This document shows positions 1 to 10,965 of a stretch of DNA of 64,000 nucleotides, in pieces. The translations under genes were made by a program, and so were the position numbers. Below the pieces are notes generated by a model that saw only the letters and a list, made by a program, of their open reading frames with translations, was not told the DNA's origin and did no database searches. Positions within the stretch are counted from its first letter, which is position 1; every line of letters begins with the position of its first letter. The DNA is from Panax quinquefolius (lineage: Eukaryota; Streptophyta; Magnoliopsida; Apiales; Araliaceae), in contig CM035171.1 in the NCBI GenBank assembly GCA_020205615.1, positions 10,848,160 to 10,912,159 of the forward strand, read 5' to 3'.

Positions 1-1706
1 TCAATGAACGAACATAACTTCTATATATTCAAAGTAATATTTACATTTCCCAAGTTCTATACCCATTACAAAGGTTCTTTGTCATAATATCAGTTACATT
101 ACAACAATAGACCTATACTATTATAAGACAACTTAGTAATCTGCCTTAGCTTTTCCCTTGTCCTTTTTCGATCCTTCGGGACGTTCAGTCTTAGCTGCAT
201 TCATATGGTTCAAGCAAGAGTGAGCATAACTAGCTCAGCAAGTATAACAATTTAATAACAACATGCTTGACACATACAAATCGTATATCTTCAATAACTA
301 AACAATAGTTATGAAGTACTATTGATAATTCAAAATAGTACTTCATCTTTTCTTTCAAAATGTTTTACAATAATAACAATATTTAGTAAAACATTCACTC
401 TGGTCAAAGACCTCGAGTATTCATTCTTTATTGAAAAAGGACAACCCGGAAACAAGTCCGTAATCCCGATATCACTTACGAGCACTTCTAGGTGATCAGC
501 CTATTGTACTATATGTTGATCAACACTACATCCATTAAACGTATGCACGTTTAAGCATTTGGCAACCTCACGCTGCGCTGCTTTCACCGACAAAACATTT
601 GTTTAACATTTCAGTCTTCTTTTGAAAACCATATCAAGTAGTTGACAAAAGATAGCAACATTTGATAATACATAAATAGATTATCAATACATCAAATCTA
701 GCCAAAGGAATTGGCTTCAACTTTATCATAACTCAATTCATGCGAAAGAATACATGAACCTCAAAAACTTGTTCAGATTGAACTGAGACAAGAGTTAGAA
801 TACTTGCCTTTAGCGTCTGCTATGGTATATTAACTTTATGTTCAAGTCGTTCAAGTCTCTACAATACATGATCACATAATGCCTTACATTAGGTCACATA
901 TAATCAAGTATGTATATGACTATATCATACCCTTCATTTCAATCTAATTGTGTATTAGATTCAGTTACTATTCATTCCGGTTTATCATTACCCTTGCATT
1001 AATATTCGACTAGGTTATCTCGACCTTTACATTACATTCCTTAAGGTTTAACAAAGTTTAAACAATGTTACATTACCTTCCTTAAGTTATGTTTACTTTT
1101 AAATCAATTAGGTTTTCTTCTCTTTGTACTTAGAAACCTTCATTACTATATTTGTTAAGGAGATCAATGCCATACCAAATTTTATATTTACATCTCATCG
1201 TCATGGCCAGCAGCTTATCAGATATGATTGACTTCGGACTTGGCGCTGTGGCGCGAGTCCTTACTTAATGGACCATATGGCCTTCACACCTCGAGGATTT
1301 TGTAATCGTTTCACGGCGCCGCGGTGCCATTAATATGTACAATAGTTCGTGACAAGCATGAACTCTTCTGATGTTCTCGATTCTTCGTTACAGGTCTTTG
1401 GCCAGCGGTCATTTGCTAGGGTTGGCACCGTGGTGCCAACTCTGTGCATCAGAAAACAATTTCAATTTTGAAATTTTGTGAACCTCCCGGACGCATAACT
1501 TCTTAGTTATAAGTCCGAATTGGATCGTTAAAAGCCTACGGTTCACAAATTATGTACTCTATGCGTTTATGCAAGAATTTTTTCTATTTAACTTCATTTG
1601 CTAAAAATTCACTTATTGGTTCATTTTTAATGAAAACGATAAACGTTCGTGAACGTTCAACGCTCGTTTCTTCGTTCTAAGTCGGAATCCGGTCATTTTC
1701 GAGTCC
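1..1706 (-). repeat. Family F LTR, inverted, left part (split by element A1)
   Basis: No gene. This is the inner part of an inverted LTR that resumes at 11518 after element A1. On the minus strand it carries the GCTCACTC-type block followed by an acceptor-like TGCAG (near 195-230), the same layout as the other LTRs of the window. 1235-1445 is unusually GC-rich, with GGCGCTGTGGCGC, CGGCGCCGCGG and an inverted repeat at 1421-1440. The F LTR's 3' end is not in the window, so its full length is unknown. Assignment as an LTR rests on continuity with 11518-13101 and on the shared block, not on seeing both ends. Confidence 0.6.
1421..1440. repeat. Short perfect inverted repeat, GC-rich
   Basis: Arms GTTGGCACC and GGTGCCAAC are separated by GT. 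They could form a 9-bp hairpin in DNA or RNA. It lies in a GC-rich patch of the inverted F LTR, close to GGCGCTGTGGCGC and CGGCGCCGCGG. Confidence 0.8.
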
Positions 1707-1711
1707 GCAAC
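1707..1711. repeat. Target site duplication GCAAC, left copy (A1)
   Basis: GCAAC lies directly before the TGTAAGACCCC start of the A1 5' LTR and again directly after the CACA end of the 3' LTR at 11513-11517. A 5-bp duplication is the usual Ty3/Gypsy integration footprint. Confidence 0.93.
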
Positions 1712-2910
1712 TGTAAGACCCCAACTTATTATAAATAAAATTGAATTTCCTCTAATTATTAATGTGAATAATAAGGTATTAATTTGATATAATTATCTAG
1801 TTACGGGTGAAATGTGCAAATTTTGCAAAATATGCAAGTGGTTATAAAATAATCATTGTTGTCGGGGAATATTCATTTGGTCGTGGAATATTCTTGTTGA
1901 CGGGGAATATTCGTAATGACATGCCAGCAATCATTTGTGGGCCCCATAATGTAATAATTGTTCGATGAAGAAAACGACAAGTTTGAGTTTTTATAAATAA
2001 CTGGCGTAGTTGTTACAAGTAACACTCGTTGAATACCCTAAAATGGTTAAAAATACAAGAATACGCGTGGATGCACAATATTGATGAATTATTGATCCTT
2101 ACGTAAAAGGCACTACTCAATAATTGTTATAGTAGTTACTGTTCAATATTTTATTTTATTGATTCAATAATTGCTGCATTGATATCTTATATTATTGTTG
2201 TTTCAATAATTGTCACTGCACAGTATTTCCCATTATCGATCAATAATTCATATTATTTGAATAATATTATTAGATATTATTATTGGCAATGTCTAGAAAG
2301 TTCTCACAAGGAGAGGTTTGGTCACCTAATCAAGCCGCCAAAGAAGGAGAAATTCTTATTGAAAGCCCCTTTCCTGAAACGGCCCGTTGTCATAAATGTG
2401 ATTCTCAGAATATTATTTGTGAATAATTAATTATTGATTCATATGATAAGGAAATATTTATTTTATGTGGATATAAATGTTGGATATATTTATTGTGGTT
2501 AAAAAATGAAAGAGTTAATGTTGAGGTGTTGTATCAGTATTTTTGTTTGAATGAAGGTATTAAAAATAAAACAAGTGTTTTTAGATATATTGTGTGAGTT
2601 ATAATTTTTAATCCGAATCGTTGGATCGTTGTAATTTTTGGATATGTTATACATATATAAGTTGAGTATATGTCCACAAATTTTGAAACCGTTAAAAATG
2701 AACGATGATTTGTTATGAATTTTAAGAGGTGACCGTTTCGTAAATTGTTGAATTTTTTGAATTTATCATTTTGGTGGAAAATTCTAGAATTGGTGGGCCC
2801 CACTTGTGGTTGGTTAAGAAATGTGCTGAATTTTATTTCAAATGTGGTGGGTGGGAATAGTAGCGGTAAAGCCATTAGGTTAGTGTCGAGTCAAGTCTGC
2901 TAACATTTTC

Positions 2911-2920
2911 CTATAAATAG
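2911..2920 (+). promoter_or_regulatory. LTR TATA box, A1 5' LTR
   Basis: CTATAAATAG about 1.2 kb into the LTR. The same word sits at the same place in the other LTR families here, followed about 45 bp later by a CT-rich leader. It is the likely RNA polymerase II promoter of the element. Confidence 0.75.
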
Positions 2921-3091
2921 AGGGCTAAGTTAGAATTGAAAATCACACCAGAAACATTAGCTTTCTCTCTTTCTCTCTCTAGATTATTGAGTGTATTTTG
3001 TGAGTATTTAGATACTTTGTGAGTTTTTCATCAGTGCAAGTTTCCTTCAGCCTTATACCGATATTCCGATCAGAAGTACTGATATTTTGAG

Positions 3092-3912
3092 GTAATGGGT
3101 GTTATATTCTTCTTAAAATGATATTTTCTTCAATATCATTATACCGAAATATTGGTATGAACTTTTTATCAAATTTGGAACTTTTTGTGTCGGGGTTACT
3201 ATTCATGTATACGACACTATTCACGATATTCACGATACTCTGACACTATTCACCAAAAATGAAATTTTCTTCTTTTTGTCCAAGATGTCTATTATGGTTA
3301 CTATCTTTGATCAGATCCAAGTTTTGATCTTTATTCTTGAATTTTTCTTCAAAATTGGTTATTATGGAGTATTATCGATCTTGATAAACTATTATACCTA
3401 ATCCTTACTATTTGTCCTTTTGTCTCAATCGGATTCGCTTTTCTTTTAAATATTTTTCATCATCCTCACCCTAAATGATGATATTACTAAATATCTTCTA
3501 CCAGAAGTGCAAAGATAAATGATTAATCGATGAATATCTTTGGCCCGTAAAGCAAAAGATGAACAAAAGTTGAGATGAACACGACCAACTAGTGATACAA
3601 ATGAATATCTTTGGCCTGTAGTGTGCAAAGATGAATATTTGATTAAAGATGTATATTGATTGTTGTTACAGGATAAAATATTGATGATGGACTTTTAAAT
3701 CTTAGAAGATAGTAGAACTCATTCTCTACTGACTCTTCTAATGGATTGTTGCTTTCACATGCAGTTGTTGATCTAAAACTTGTCATTATTATATTTTATC
3801 GATTTTTCCTCATTGAAGACTAACGATAATTTGTTGTATATTATCTTAGTCATAATATTCTTTACTGGGCTAGTTGAGCTCACCCTTTTCCTTTTTGTTC
3901 CATTTTTCTTAG
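3092..3912 (+). other. Putative leader intron in A1 5' LTR (821 nt)
   Basis: Donor-like GAG/GTAATG (GTAAGG in the 3' LTR) lies about 180 nt after the TATA box. The acceptor-like end is CCATTTTTCTTAG/GAGG after a long pyrimidine tract, with CTAAC near 3820 as a possible branch point. The hairpin repeats fall inside it. The layout recurs in the other LTR families, but splicing is inferred only. Confidence 0.45.
3488..3640 (+). repeat. Hairpin repeat array, 3 units (A1 5' LTR)
   Basis: Units at about 3490-3520, 3531-3560 and 3601-3640 have arms ATCTTTG and CAAAGAT around a GGCCCGTAGTG-like loop. The second and third units keep the pairing; the first is worn. The copy in the 3' LTR is at 10805-10965. 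Confidence 0.75.
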
Positions 3913-4195
3913 GAGGTGAGAACATAGCAGGAACTAGTCGGGGTACGGAGTGATGGTTCTAGAAAGATGTTTTAGCAGTCCTCACTATTTCTGTAAAATA
4001 GTGTTTGAATAATTGTAACGAGGACTTATTTGAGTGTGGATATTGTCTAGAAGACAATATTTGTATTTAAACTCACAGTATGTGTTGTCGTATTTTGCAC
4101 GACAATCAGATTATTGAAGTTGTAGTTTTCTTTCGTACTCATGTATTTGGCGACTCGTAATGGGTGTTGTATACCTATTTTGGGGGCGCCATAGT

Positions 4196-4207
4196 TGGTA
4201 TCAAAGC
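4196..4207 (+). other. Primer binding site, initiator Met-tRNA type (A1)
   Basis: TGGTATCAAAGC starts 2 nt after the LTR end. It matches the common plant initiator-Met primer site TGGTATCAGAGC at 11 of 12 positions. Minus-strand DNA synthesis would start here. Confidence 0.85.
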
Positions 4208-4383
4208 TAGGGATATGGTCTCCAAGCAAGATCGGGAATAGAACTAGGAGGAGGGAGAGATGAGTAAATCCTTCGCTAGTGTGTCTTATCTAAGCTTATT
4301 TGTTGGTCGTCACCATAATATAGGGATATTATGTGATATGTTAATTTGTTTAATTAACCCTTGTTTTATGGCGATGTTTAAGA

Positions 4384-5560
4384 ATGGTCACGAGAACGTT
4401 AACAATGGAATGTATGGGACCGTGGAACAACCTTTAGTTACAAAACCAGAGAACGTGCAACAGAAGGCAATATTCCTCCTCAGAAACAACACTACCGAAA
4501 GCAAACGATGAATGATGGAATGTTTAGAGCTTTTTTGCGCTTCATGCAAAACCAGATTTAGGGAGACTCGTGCACAAAATACGAGTGGAAATGATAGCAA
4601 TGCGCAGCCTTTGTCACAAAATGCAAGCAGCTTCAAGGAGTCGGACCACCGTAATTTAAGGGAAAGCCGGATCCGATCATGGCAGAAACGTGGGTCAAGC
4701 AAATTACCAAGATATTCGATGTCTTGGGATGTACGGAGGAATAAAAGGTTCCATTCGCCACCTTTATGTTCATGCATGAGGCGTATCATCGGGTGGGAGT
4801 CTGTGAAGCGCACTACCAAGCCGCACTCAGATGTGTCTTGGGAAACATTTCAAACTATTCAATGACAAGTACTTTCCTGAAAGTATTCGTCATATGAAGG
4901 AGGTGGAGTTTATCAGACTGGAACAAAACAACATGACGGTGTCCCAGTACGAGGCGAAGTTTGCAGAGTTATCCAGGTTTGCACCTCATTTGGTCAAAAA
5001 TGAGGAACGAATGACAAGGATGTTTCTGAGAGGTCTAAAGCCCGAGATTCGGCAATATCTTATATCTCATAAATTTTCTTTATATTCAGATGTTGTAAAT
5101 AGGGCTCAATTATTAGAGCGAGATAATGAGTATGTGCAACCGAGGGACCACAACCAGGGTCATACCGGTGACAGCAGTCATCAGAGCGATGATAACCAAC
5201 GAGGAGGGAAAAATACGAACAAAGGCGGTAACCACTCGGGTGGTCATCGTGGCCATGATAATAGGAGAGGTGAGTCAAGTGAAAATTTTAGAAAGAGGAG
5301 ATTCAACAATGACGGGAAGACATCAACAGCAACACCAGCACCAATAACAAATTCTAGGGGAAGAGAACGACCGCCAATTAGATGTTACAAATGTGGGAAA
5401 GAGGGACATATCAGCCCAAACTGTCCACAACAATCCAAGGTATGTTACAACTGTGGAAAGGAAGGCCACATAGCTCGGGATTTTTCTGTAGCAAAACCAA
5501 GTTCAATGGGGATGGTGACTCCAAGGGTTGTCTTGGATAAGTCGAAATCAGCGGTTCCTG
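4384..5560 (+). pseudogene. gag: gag of A1 (capsid and nucleocapsid), frameshifted
   Basis: Gag forms the virus-like particle and packages the RNA. The probable start is the ATG at 4384, because the other copies start gag at the same place (55668, 21060). The first part is broken: the capsid stretch from 4679 (AETWVKQITKIFDVLGCTEE) runs into a TAA. From 4831 a 299-codon frame is open, with retrotransposon-gag residues ([26 protein letters not shown]) in its first 70 residues and a Gly/Asn/His/Arg-rich linker at about 105-160. CCHC knuckle 1 (residues 185-198) is complete. Knuckle 2 (205-218) has Phe in place of the last Cys. The frame runs on into the protease. Some of the breaks may be sequencing errors. 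Confidence 0.85.
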
Positions 5561-5619
5561 GAAGAGCGTTTTTCGTGACTGGCCAAAACGCGAGGAACCC
5601 GAACGAGGTGATTACGGGT

Positions 5620-6067
5620 AAGCTAATCTTGAACTCTTGCAAAGTTTATACCTTACTAGATACCTGCTTCTACCCATTCTTTATCTCTCCTACTTGTGCT
5701 CAACGCTTAAACTCGACCCTGAGAAATTAGACTTTGATTTATCGGTGGAGACTCATTGGGTGAAACTTTCATTACATCCACAGTTTATAAATCTTGCATG
5801 ATCCAAGTTGGCACTATCACATTACCTGTTGATCTTATCTCTTTAAAGATACTTGCTTTTGATGTGATTTTACGAATTGATTGGTTAACCACTTATCATG
5901 CCAAAATTGATTATTTTCGTAAGGTTGTTAGTTTTTATATTCCTAACCAACCTATCATACGAATTCAAACAACTAAACCACTAAAATTAGTCACTATCAT
6001 ATCAAGCCATAAAGCTATTCGTTTATTGAAAAACGGATGTCAAGCTTTCTTAGCCCATGTTATTTGA
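5620..6067 (+). pseudogene. Aspartic protease of A1, inactive as read
   Basis: The retropepsin that cuts the Gag-Pol polyprotein. The active-site segment at about 5650-5690 reads [12 protein letters not shown] where A2 reads DTGATHSF, so the glycine after Asp-Thr and the residues beyond are altered. A stop follows at 5728. The C-terminal half is in another frame (5756-6067) and keeps the family segment FDVIL.IDWLTT. Because it is fused to gag in the same frame upstream, one Gag-Pol frame is likely ancestral, as usual for chromoviruses. Confidence 0.8.
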
Positions 6068-6151
6068 ACAAAGACAAGTCAGATTTGAATAATATTTCAT
6101 TGTTAGAGAATTTTCGATGTATTTCAAGAACTTCCCGGCCTACCCCGTAAC

Positions 6152-6900
6152 GTGATGTTGAATTCTTTATCGACCTTGAGCCGTGTACAAAAACCCATTT
6201 CTAAAACCCCATATCGAATGGCTCCTATTGAACTTCGTGAGTTAAAAGTCCAACTACAGAAGTTGTTAGACATAGGTTTTATTCGTCCCCAAGTACATCT
6301 CCTCGGGGTGCTCCTGCTTTTATTCAGAAAGAAGAAAGACGGAGTATGCGACTTTCAGATATTGACTACCGAGAATTAAACCATGTCACCATCAAAAATA
6401 GGTATCCGCTACCTCGCATTGATGACCTGTTCGACCAGTTACAAGGAGCACAATTCTTTTCAAAGATCGATCTTCATTCTGGATATCATCAGCAAGATTA
6501 AAACCGAGGATATTCCAAAGACCGCCTTTAACTCCTAAGATGCGGGCATTATAAATTCTTAGTCATATCTTTTGGATTGACTAATGCTCCTGCTGCTTTC
6601 ATGGATATGATGAACCGTGTATTCAAGGAATATTTGGATCAGTTTGTTGTTGTCTTTATTGATGACATCATTATCTATTCCAAAAGCCGTGAAGATCATG
6701 AGCACCATTTGAAGCTAATACTTGAAAGGCTTCGTGAAAATAAGCTTTATGCCAAGCTGAAGAAATGTGAGTTCTGGTTTGAGGAAGTAGCATTCCTTGG
6801 GCACGTGGTGTCAAAACATGGAGTATCTGCTGACCCGACAAAGATCAAGCAAGACAAAGTTGGAGCAACCAAAGTCGATGGACCGAGTGCGTAGCTTTCA
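6152..6900 (+). pseudogene. Reverse transcriptase of A1, frameshifted
   Basis: Copies element RNA into DNA. The fingers start at about 6205 ([13 protein letters not shown]). The palm segment (IDLHSGYHQ) is at about 6465-6495. The catalytic FIDDI motif is intact, with its two Asp codons at 6661-6666, followed by [12 protein letters not shown] and a CEF.....FLGH thumb segment to about 6810. At least three frames are used: 6152-6379, 6380-6545 and 6577-6894. The first Asp of the palm is present. The catalytic residues look sound while the frame is broken, which suggests recent decay or consensus error. Confidence 0.88.
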
Positions 6901-6919
6901 GGCTTAATGGGTTATTATT

Positions 6920-7440
6920 GAGATTCGTGGAAGGATTTTCTCGAATCGCTATCTGCTAACTCAACACTGACTCGAAAAGATACAAAATTGCATATGGAGC
7001 GAGGAATGCGAGAAGAGTTTCCAAGAGCTCAAGAGGAGACTCATTTCGCACTGCTCGCAATACCATCCGGTACGGATGGATTTGTTATATACAAATGATG
7101 CTTCAGGCAAAGGGTTAGGATGCGTTCTCATGCAATATGGGAAAGTCATAGCCTATGCCTCACGACAACTCAAAGAATATGAGAGGAATTATCCTACTCA
7201 TGATCTAGAGTCAGCGCAATGTATTCAAGTTCAAAATTTGGAGACACTACTTGTATGGGGAGAAAGTGGAGATTTATACGGACCATAAAAGCCTCAAATA
7301 TTTCTTCACCCAAAAAGAACTCAACATGCGGCAATGATGTTGGCTTGAACTATTGAATGATTACGATCACACTATTCAATATCATCCTGAAAAAGCGAAC
7401 GTAGTAGCTGACGCATTGCGTAGAAGATCATATGCTAGTA
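6920..7440 (+). pseudogene. RNase H of A1, frameshifted
   Basis: Removes the RNA strand of the RNA/DNA hybrid. The tether region (about 6920-7040) is broken. The domain is clearest at 7076-7288, with [14 protein letters not shown], then [19 protein letters not shown]. It then shifts frame to the DHKSLKYFF segment and ends at about 7400-7425 with YHPEKANVVADALRRRS, the classical end of Gypsy RNase H. The active-site Asp of the first strand follows an inserted Asn (NDAS). Confidence 0.85.
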
Positions 7441-8990
7441 CGAGTGCGATATTGTTAATGCAAAGGCCTATTCTGTATGACTTGCAAAGGATGGAGGTAG
7501 AATTAAAGACTCCAGGGACCCACATGATGATGGCGAATATACGAGTAGAACCAACTTTAATCGATAAAGTTAAAGCTGCTCAAGCTACGGACCTGGAGCT
7601 GATACGTATGAAGAAGAAAGTGCAAGAAGGAGCTATTCCAGAAGCTAGAATCGATGAAGAAGGAATACTTAGATTCAACTCCAGACTTTGTGTTCCTAAT
7701 GATTCTGACTTGAAGCATAGAATCATGATGGAGGCACACAACACCCGCTTGCAATCCATCTCGGAGTACCAAATGTATCATGATATTCGACATACATTTT
7801 GGTGGAAAAATATGAAGAGAAAGATCGCGGAGTTTATCTCGAGGTATTTAACTTGTCAACGTGTAAAGGCGGAGCATCAAGTGCCAAAGGGTCCATTACA
7901 ACCACTTGAGATTCCGAAATGGAAGTGGGAACACATTACTATGGATTTCGTTACAGGTCTTCCCAAAGTTTCTCAAGGCATAGATGCGATTTGGGTTATT
8001 GTTGATAGATTAACCAAGTCTGCCCATTTCTTACCGATACATGAGACTTATTCCCTTGAACGTCTTACTCGCATGTACGTGAATGAGATTGTGAGATTGC
8101 ATGGCATGCTAGTATCCATAGTTTTGAATCGTGACCCAAGATTCACTTCACGAATTTGGGTTAGCTTGCAGAAAGCTATGGGCACAAATTTACGATTCAG
8201 TTCGGCATACCATCCTCAAACGGACGGACAATCAGAGAGGACTATTCAAACCCTTGAAGATCTATTAAGACTTTGTGTCCTAGATTTTAAAGAAAGTTGG
8301 AATAAGTACTTGCCACTGGTGGAATTCTCCTACAACAACAGCTTATCAAGCAAGTATAGGCATGGCTCCATTTGAGGCGCCAGTATGGATGAAAGTGTCG
8401 CTCTCCAAAGATGCCGGGACGAGGTGGGAGAAGCAACGTTGTTGGGACCGTAATTAGTACGCATGACTACGTAAAAGATCCAAATGATTCGACAACGATT
8501 CAAACCTCACAAGATCGACAAAAAGAGTTATGCCGATCTTCATAGAAAGGACGTGGAGTTTAATATCGAGATCATGTATTGTTACGTGTTGCTCCATGGA
8601 AGGGAGTTACAAGATTTGGAAAGAGAGGAAAGCTCAATCCACGATTTATTGGTCCATTTGAGATTCTCGACCTAATAGGAAATGTGGCCTATAGACTCAA
8701 GATTACCTCCAAGTATGTCTCGTGTTCATAATGTTTTTCACATATCCATGCTTCAGAAAATATGTGAAAGACCCGAACCATATTATCATTAGAACCGTGA
8801 TGAGATAGTCAAGATTTAACGTCACGAAGAAGTACTTGTTAAGATCTTGGATAGGAAAGAGCATGTCCCACGCACCAAGGTTATACCACAAGTTAAGGTT
8901 TTGTGGAGAAACCATGCTATCAAGAAATGACCGGGAGTTGAATCGTAAATAAAAGCGAGGTATCCTCACCTTTTCAAACACTGTGTATGT
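7441..8990 (+). pseudogene. Integrase and chromodomain-like tail of A1
   Basis: Inserts the cDNA. The open frame 7353-8375 (340 codons) covers the zinc finger and catalytic core. In the finger, His129 and Cys168 remain, while the second His and the first Cys (Tyr165) are lost. The core has Asp198 and Glu295, with Asn259 at the second Asp position; the 35-residue spacing to Glu295 is normal. Beyond 8375 the frame breaks. The GPF/Y module is at about 8640-8760 (RFIGPFEILD, SRVHNVFH in pieces). The chromodomain-like tail is at about 8825-8990 (ILDRKEHV, KVIPQVKVLWRNHA, RYPHLF), which usually guides integration to heterochromatin. The Asn change lies on a CTG-type site and could be an error. Confidence 0.85.
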
Positions 8991-9017
8991 ATGTCAATTT
9001 CAAGGACGAAATTTCAT

Positions 9018-9029
9018 AAGGAGGGAGGT
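9018..9029 (+). other. Polypurine tract of A1
   Basis: AAGGAGGGAGGT sits directly before the 3' LTR and primes plus-strand DNA. The same tract precedes the other 3' LTRs (22758, 42423, 60211). Confidence 0.85.
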
Positions 9030-10220
9030 TGTAAGACCCCAAATTATTATAAATAAAATCAATTTCCTCTAATTATTATTGTGAATAATAAGGTATTAAT
9101 TTGATATAATTCTCGGTTATGGGTGAAATGTGCCAATTTTGTAAAATATGCAAGTGGTTATAAAATAATCATTGTTGTCGGGGGAATATTCATTTGGTCG
9201 TGGAATATTCTTGTTGTTTGGGAATATTCGTATGACGACCAGCGATATTTCAGGGCCCCATAATGTAATAATTGTTTGATGAAGAAAACGACAAGTTTGA
9301 GTTTTTATAAATAACAACGTAGTTGTTACCAAGTACACTCGTTGGAATACCCGTGGTTAAAATACGAGAATATACGTGGATGCATAGTATTGATGAATTA
9401 TTGATCCTTACGTAAGAAGGCACTACTCAATAATTGTTACAATAGTTATCGCTCAATATTTTATTTTATCGATTCAATAATTGTCATGCGTTGATATCTT
9501 ATATTATTGTTGTTTCAATAATTGTCACCGCACAAAGATTTCCCATTATCGATCAATAATTCATATTATTTGAATAATATTATTAGATATCATTATTGGC
9601 AATGTCTAGAAAGTTCTCACAAGGAGAGGTTTGGTCACCTAATCAAGCGCCACCAAGAAGAGAAATTCTTATTGAAAGCCCCTCTTCCTCGAACTACCGG
9701 TTTATAAAATGTGATTCTAATAATATTATTTGTGAATAATTAATTATTGATTCATATGATAAGGAAATATTTATTTTATGTGGATATAAATATTGGATAT
9801 ATTTATTGTGGTTAAAAAATGAAAGAGTTAATGTTGAGGTGTTGTATCAGTATTTTTGTCGGAATGAAGGTATTAAAAATTAAACCATTATTTTTGAGAT
9901 ATATTGTGTGAGTTATAATTTTTAATTCGACCTTTGGATCGTTGTAATCTTTGGATATGTTATACATATATAAGTTGAGTATATGTCCACAAATTTAGAA
10001 CCGTTAAAAATGAACGTATGATTTGTTATGAATTTTAAGAGGTGACTGGTTTAGAAATTGTTAAATTTTTGGAATTTATCATTTTGGTGGAAAATTCTCG
10101 AATTGGTGGGCCCCACTTGTGGTTGGTGAAGAAATATGCTGAATTTTATTTCAAATATGGTGGGTGGGAATAGTAGCAGGAAAAGCCATCAGGTTGCAGG
10201 TCAAGTCTGCTAACAATTTC

Positions 10221-10230
10221 CTATAAATAG
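10221..10230 (+). promoter_or_regulatory. LTR TATA box, A1 3' LTR
   Basis: CTATAAATAG at the same place as in the 5' LTR. It could drive transcription outward into the F LTR. Confidence 0.7.
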
Positions 10231-10804
10231 AGGGCTAAGTTAAAATTGAAAATCACACTAGAAACATAAGCTTTCTCTCTTTCTCTCTCTAGATTATTGA
10301 GTGTATTTTGTGAGTATTTAGATACTTTGTGAGTTTTTATTCATCAGTGCAAGTTTTCTTTAGCTTTTTACCGATATTCCGATCAGAAGTACTGATATTT
10401 TGAGGTAAGGGGTGTTATATTCTTCTTAAAATGATATTTTCTTCAATATCATTATACCAAAATATTGGTATGAACTTTTTATCAAATTTGGAACTTTTTG
10501 TGTCGGGGTTACTTATTCACGATACTCTGACTATTTCACGATACAACACTATTCACTTAATACTAAGACTATTCAATTTAAAATGAAATTTTCTTCTTTT
10601 TTGTCCAAGATGTCTATTATGGTTACTATCTTTGATTGTATCCAAGTTTTGATCTTTATTCATGAATTTTGCTTCAAAATTGGTTATTATGGAGTATTAT
10701 TGATCTTGATAAACCGTTATACTAATCCTTACTATTTGTCCTTCTATCTCACTAGATTCGCTTTTCTTTAAAATATTTTTCATCATCCTCACCCTAAATG
10801 ATGA

Positions 10805-10965
10805 TATTACTAAATATCTTCGGCCAGTAGTGCAAAGATAAATGATTAATCGATGAATATCTTTTTGCCGTAAAAAGATGAATGTGTGTTGAGATGAACA
10901 CGACCAACCGGTGATGATAAAATGAATATCTTTGGCCTCAGAAGGTAAAGATGAATATTTGATTA
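10805..10965 (+). repeat. Hairpin repeat array, 3 units (A1 3' LTR)
   Basis: Same array as 3488-3640. Unit 1 here (ATCTTCGGCCAGTAGTGCAAAGAT in two arms) is better kept, while units 2 and 3 are altered in the loop. Confidence 0.7.

Larger units (their letters stand above)
1712..4193 (+). repeat. A1 5' LTR (2482 bp)
   Basis: Begins TGTAAGACCCC and ends GGGGGCGCCATA just before the primer site. Aligned by eye with 9030-11512 over its whole length. U3 runs to the TATA box at 2911. The transcribed part holds a CT-rich stretch (about 2960-2985), a donor-like GAG/GTAATG (3092), three hairpin repeats (3488-3640), the CTTAGTCATAATATTC...TGAGCTCACCC block (3845-3885) and a pyrimidine tract ending TTCTTAG (3912). 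Confidence 0.92.

Noticed and set aside
3480..3640. CRISPR-like look of evenly spaced short palindromic repeats
   Set aside because: Plant retrotransposon LTR context, imperfect and variable stems, repeated spacers, no cas genes.
4388..4819. 143-codon antisense frame over A1 gag
   Set aside because: Shadow of gag on the other strand.
7557..7793. 78-codon antisense frame within integrase
   Set aside because: Shadow of the integrase frame.
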